Below, piece after piece: positions 6,049 to 8,732 of a stretch of 8,732 nucleotides of DNA. Position 1 is the first letter of the stretch, and each line of letters begins with the position of its first letter. The DNA is from Gemmatimonadota bacterium. Lineage in GTDB: Bacteria > Latescibacterota > UBA2968 > UBA8231. A program made the position numbers and the translations under genes. The notes under the pieces are model-generated. The model had not been told where the DNA came from. It made no database searches and was given only the letters and a program-made list of their open reading frames with translations. The stretch is from positions 1-8,732 of the forward strand of contig JAPPEF010000221.1 of assembly GCA_028875335.1 (NCBI GenBank), read 5' to 3'.

Positions 6049-7451
6049 CTATCGGCCTCGTACGCGTGTCCACCGCGCCACACGACCACGCCCGGTGGAC
6101 ACGGCCAGCCCCTGCCTTCTCAACACCGCCAAAGCCCATCTCACCTGCCGTTCACTGGCCTGCTGTTCCAACCGGGCGCGAATCTCGCGCAGGGCCAGAC
6201 CGTCGGGCGCACGATCCAGCAGGGCGAGAATTGCTTGTTGCTGTTTGGTTAAACCTCTTTCGTCTTTCTCGGACGGCACGTAGTGCCCGTGTCGAAAGCG
6301 TATCGTCACGCACCCACCAGCATCCTCAATTTCGGGACGGGACAACCCGGCGGCGGTCGTCAGTTCCGCCATCTTGAGCGTCCCACGCCCCCATTCTTCG
6401 ATAAGGCCGCGGCGATAAAAAGTACGGGCGATCAGCGGGTTCCAAGGCAGCGATTCATGAGGCGCGAATAACTGCTCTGGGGTCAATCCAAAATGCAGCG
6501 TACCAGAAGAAGTCACCTCCAAGCGATCATCGTACACGGCCACGCCTACGGAACCCCCACCGATCGCGTAATCGCGATGGCACAGCGCGTTGGCCAACGA
6601 CTCGCGCAGTGCGAGGGGCGGATAGAGCGGTTCATCGATGCGCTCGAAGCGATCCGCTGCAAAGCGTCCGGCGATGGGCAACGTATCGCGCAGAAAGCGT
6701 TCCGCACTCGCCAAGAGCACGAAGGCGTTGCCGTGGAACTGCCGATTGTCGAGAAACTCCGTCCGGTCGAGACCCCGGAAGCGAGCGACGCGGAGCAAAC
6801 ATTGCGGCATCTCAAATTCGAGGCACTCGGTACTGCCGAACAATACGGCCGCCGCACGCAACAAGACCCCGTGTCGAAAAAGCCCCAAGCCGCGCAGCAA
6901 CTCGGTCGGCTCCCTAGTCCCGGGGTCTTCCAATCGGCGCGCCGGACCGCCTCGGCAACCGTGCGCCGAATCTCCCCCACATCGAGGTCTGCGACTGACC
7001 ACCCAATGGCCGGCTGATTCTCCCAGCGTTGCTCGCTGTGCATGCGCTCAAAGAGCATCCGATTGTACTCATCGGCCGACATGGCTACGGTGGTATTGCC
7101 AATCCGGCGATAGGCCGCACCCCGATAAACATACGGTCTGGCAGGTCCCTGACTTGCGCTGATCACAATCACCTCGCGATCTCCCGCTATGGGGACCCTT
7201 TGGATCGCCGGAAAGGCCGGCGGATCGATCTTTTGAATCTCAGCACTCACCTCCTCAATCGTCCGCTCGCTCACCTGCTAGCCAACCACATTTCCCGTCG
7301 GCGCGACACCAAACAGAACGTGCCCGCCGCGTTGGTTGAGCATGGCACACACGGTTCTGAGAGCCTCGCGGCGCGTCCCGGTCGTGCTCTTGAACTCCAA
7401 CACCTCGGATTCGCCCGTTGCGGCTAGTGCTGTGATTTGGTCCAGCGTCAT
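6049..7451 (-). pseudogene. Broken AlbA_2 / HATPase_c_4 protein (RecG-like C-terminal family, COG2865 type)
   Basis: Read across two lesions, this is one gene of about 467 codons, the usual length for the family. The N-terminal AlbA_2 (Schlafen-like nucleic-acid-binding) domain shows E14-SEVLEFKST, REALRTVCAMLNQ and GGHVLFGV. The middle part continues with VSERTIEEVSAEIQKIDPP and RPYVYRGAAYRRIGN. After the frameshift come LEDPGTREPTELLRGLGL and the GHKL-like ATP-binding region ALRESLANALCHRDYAIGGG, YDDRLEVTSSG and RGLIEEWGRGTLKM. A winged helix (LTKQQQAILALLDRAP onward) ends it. Lesion 1 is codon 58, TAG at 7278-7280, where relatives commonly have Gln, consistent with one CAG-to-TAG change. 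Lesion 2 is a missing base (or two extra) near 6930-6950. The intact start would be ATG 7451 with GGAG 7 bases upstream, 31 bases after the OppF-like gene. It was probably a DNA-binding regulator. Sequencing error at both sites is possible but less likely. Confidence 0.85.
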
Positions 7452-7482
7452 GGAACATCTCCACAATAATTAGCTCGCTTCG

Positions 7483-8541
7483 CTAGGTCCAACATCGTTC
7501 CCCCCCGTAGGACAAGCCGGCGACCTGCTCTTCCGACAGCACTGCGGCGTCCTCGTAGAGATAGCAAGCAGCGGCACGGCCAGCATCGGTCTGCACCAGC
7601 GGCGGACGCTGCTGCCGACAGCGCGGCATGACGTGGGGACAGCGCTCGGCAAAAGCGCAGCCGCCAGTGGTACTCGGAATCTCTTCGTCCTCTTCCACTG
7701 TCGGCCCGCTAGGCGTGACCTCAACCGAGCCTTCTCCCCAGCGACGTTTTGCATCCGGCAGTGGAATCGAACTCACGAGTAGCTGCGTGTAAGGGTGCTT
7801 CGGTGCCTTAATAACCTGCTCCACATCCCCCACCTCGACCACCGCACCTTGGTACATGACGAGAATGGTATGGCTCAGTTGATACGCCGTAGTCAGGTCG
7901 TGCGTAATGTACACGAGACTAATGCCGCGCTCCCGATGGATGCGAGACAAGGTCTCCAAGATGGTAGCGCGCAACGAGGCGTCCACCATCGACACCGGCT
8001 CGTCGGCCACAATCACGCGCGGGGCGAGTAGCAACGCCCGCGCCACCATGATGCGCTGCCGCTGACCGCCGCTTAGCTGATGGGGATAACGCCCGAGGGT
8101 CTCCTCCGGACGCAGCCCGACCGCTTGCAGCCCCTCCTCGATCCGCTGCCGCCGCTCAGCCCGCGACAACTCCGGAAAGAACTTAGCAATCGGCACCGTC
8201 AGGGAATGGTCCACTCGGTAGAACGGGTTAAACACCTCAAAGGGATCCTGAAACACAGCCTGCACCTGTCGGCGAAACGTCTGTCTCGCCTTGGCGTCGA
8301 GATCGCGCAGTTCCGTACCCTGATAGCGCACGGATCCACCAGTCGGCGGCAAAATGCCTAGCAGCAGCCGCGCCAAAGTAGTCTTCCCACTACCGCTTTC
8401 CCCGGCAATGGCCACCACCACGGGATCGTCCTCTGGAATCACCAACGAGGCGTCGGCAACTGCAACAATTCGCTGCCGATCGAACACGCCGCCGCCAAAA
8501 GCCCGGCTGGCACCCCGCGCTTCTAATAGTGGCGCGTTCAC
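7483..8541 (-). CDS. Oligopeptide/dipeptide-type ABC transporter ATPase (OppF/DppF-like)
   Basis: This 352-residue ATPase powers an Opp/Dpp-type importer at the inner face of the membrane, paired with the OppD-like subunit encoded just upstream. All motifs are intact: Walker A G47-ESGSGKT54, Q-loop FQDP (97-100), signature LSGGQ (156-160), Walker B VIVADE (176-181), D-loop SMVDASL (184-190) and H-loop His214. The C-terminal oligopeptide/dipeptide extension includes HPYTQLLVSSIP (249-260) and a cysteine set C295-x5-C301-x6-C308...C326, the pattern known or proposed to hold an iron-sulfur cluster in OppD/DppD/OppF-type subunits. The start is GTG at 8541, overlapping the OppD-like TGA by four bases (GTGA) with GAGG 4 bases upstream, so the two are translationally coupled. 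A run of seven G residues near the end (7500-7506) is a possible slippage spot just before the stop. Substrate is unknown; the lipoprotein at 4038-5822 is the likely partner. Confidence 0.95.
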   Translation of the reverse strand: MNAPLLEARGASRAFGGGVFDRQRIVAVADASLVIPEDDPVVVAIAGESGSGKTTLARLLLGILPPTGGSVRYQGTELRDLDAKARQTFRRQVQAVFQDPFEVFNPFYRVDHSLTVPIAKFFPELSRAERRQRIEEGLQAVGLRPEETLGRYPHQLSGGQRQRIMVARALLLAPRVIVADEPVSMVDASLRATILETLSRIHRERGISLVYITHDLTTAYQLSHTILVMYQGAVVEVGDVEQVIKAPKHPYTQLLVSSIPLPDAKRRWGEGSVEVTPSGPTVEEDEEIPSTTGGCAFAERCPHVMPRCRQQRPPLVQTDAGRAAACYLYEDAAVLSEEQVAGLSYGGERCWT

Positions 8542-8732
8542 GACACCTCGGCGTGCAGATGACAGGCCGCCTGGCGCTCAGCAGCTACCTCTTCCAACTC
8601 CGGCACGCGATCCGAGCAGCTATCCATCACCTGCGGACAACGCGGATGAAAGGGACATCCCGGCGGCGGCTCAAGCAACGAGGGCGGCAGTCCGGGAATG
8701 CCGCGAAACACGCCCTTGCGCTCCAGCGACGG
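8538..8732 (-). CDS. ABC transporter ATPase, OppD/DppD-like, C-terminal end (gene runs off the right edge)
   Basis: Only the last 64 residues lie in the window. They read GIPGLPPSLLEPPPGCPFHP, then RCPQVMDSCSDRVPELEEVA and end ACHLHAEVS. This is the standard C-terminal extension of OppD/DppD ATPases: the IPGLPPSL motif, then Cys-x5-Cys-x6-Cys and a final AACHL Cys, a likely iron-sulfur site matching the one in its partner. The TGA (8538-8540) overlaps the GTG of the OppF-like gene, an operon arrangement typical of oppDF. The nucleotide-binding domain and presumably the permease genes lie to the right of the window. Confidence 0.92.
   Translation of the reverse strand, partial: PSLERKGVFRGIPGLPPSLLEPPPGCPFHPRCPQVMDSCSDRVPELEEVAAERQAACHLHAEVS

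Noticed and set aside
5912..6139. A short minus-strand frame with repeated ITSYCVL residues.
   Set aside because: The repeats come from translating the 10-11 bp DNA array; there is no supporting start signal or homology.
6930..6950. Programmed frameshifting in the AlbA/HATPase gene.
   Set aside because: No slippery heptamer or clear downstream stimulatory structure is visible, and an amber codon also interrupts the same gene, so decay is the simpler reading.
6546..7274. A 242-residue minus-strand frame starting at 7274 that could be called as a separate gene.
   Set aside because: Its first part is the middle of the broken AlbA/HATPase protein; after the frameshift near 6940 it continues in the wrong frame while the real homology moves to the frame ending at 6049.

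Overview
The window is a stretch of moderately GC-rich bacterial chromosome, with AT-richer intergenic DNA. It carries part of a carbohydrate/sulfatase catabolic operon, part of an Opp/Dpp-type ABC transporter locus, a decayed regulator-like gene, and one orphan secreted-protein gene behind a textbook sigma-54 promoter. The mix of a sulfatase, a divergent GH2 protein, family 5 solute-binding proteins and a sigma-54 enhancer promoter resembles uncultured, polysaccharide-using lineages such as Latescibacterota, Poribacteria or Planctomycetes. This placement is a loose inference; no rRNA or other marker gene is present.

Layout, left to right. Positions 1-378 (minus) hold the N-terminal 126 codons of a sulfatase with the Cys-x-Pro-x-Arg formylglycine signature. 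Twelve bases upstream of it, at 391-2496 (minus), is a 701-residue GH2-like protein whose usual acid/base Asn-Glu pair reads Asp-Ala. The two form an operon transcribed leftward, GH2 gene first. A 470-bp divergent intergenic region follows (2497-2966). It holds, for the plus strand, two tandem TGT-N10-ACA sites 21 bp apart and, about 200 bp downstream, a consensus GG-N10-GC sigma-54 promoter. That promoter faces the gene at 2967-3929 (plus), a 320-residue exported protein of no family I recognise, with an internal 24-codon duplication. A long hairpin (3948-3991) separates it from the convergent gene at 4038-5822 (minus), a family 5 ABC-transporter solute-binding lipoprotein. Positions 5823-6048 contain a widespread-type interspersed repeat and a seven-unit array with a period of 10 to 11 bp. 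Positions 6049-7451 (minus) are the remains of an AlbA_2 / HATPase_c_4 protein broken by one amber codon and one frameshift. Positions 7483-8541 (minus) encode an OppF/DppF-like ATPase, overlapped by 4 bases by the C-terminal end of an OppD/DppD-like ATPase (8538-8732, cut by the window edge).

How it may work together (inference): the two ATPases, their permeases presumably lying to the right of the window, and the lipoprotein would form one importer for peptides or oligosaccharides. The sulfatase and GH2 protein would process sulfated or decorated glycans. The sigma-54 gene is a separate, signal-activated unit that needs an enhancer-binding protein encoded elsewhere. It is the most distinctive item here: an orphan exported protein under strict sigma-54 and enhancer control.
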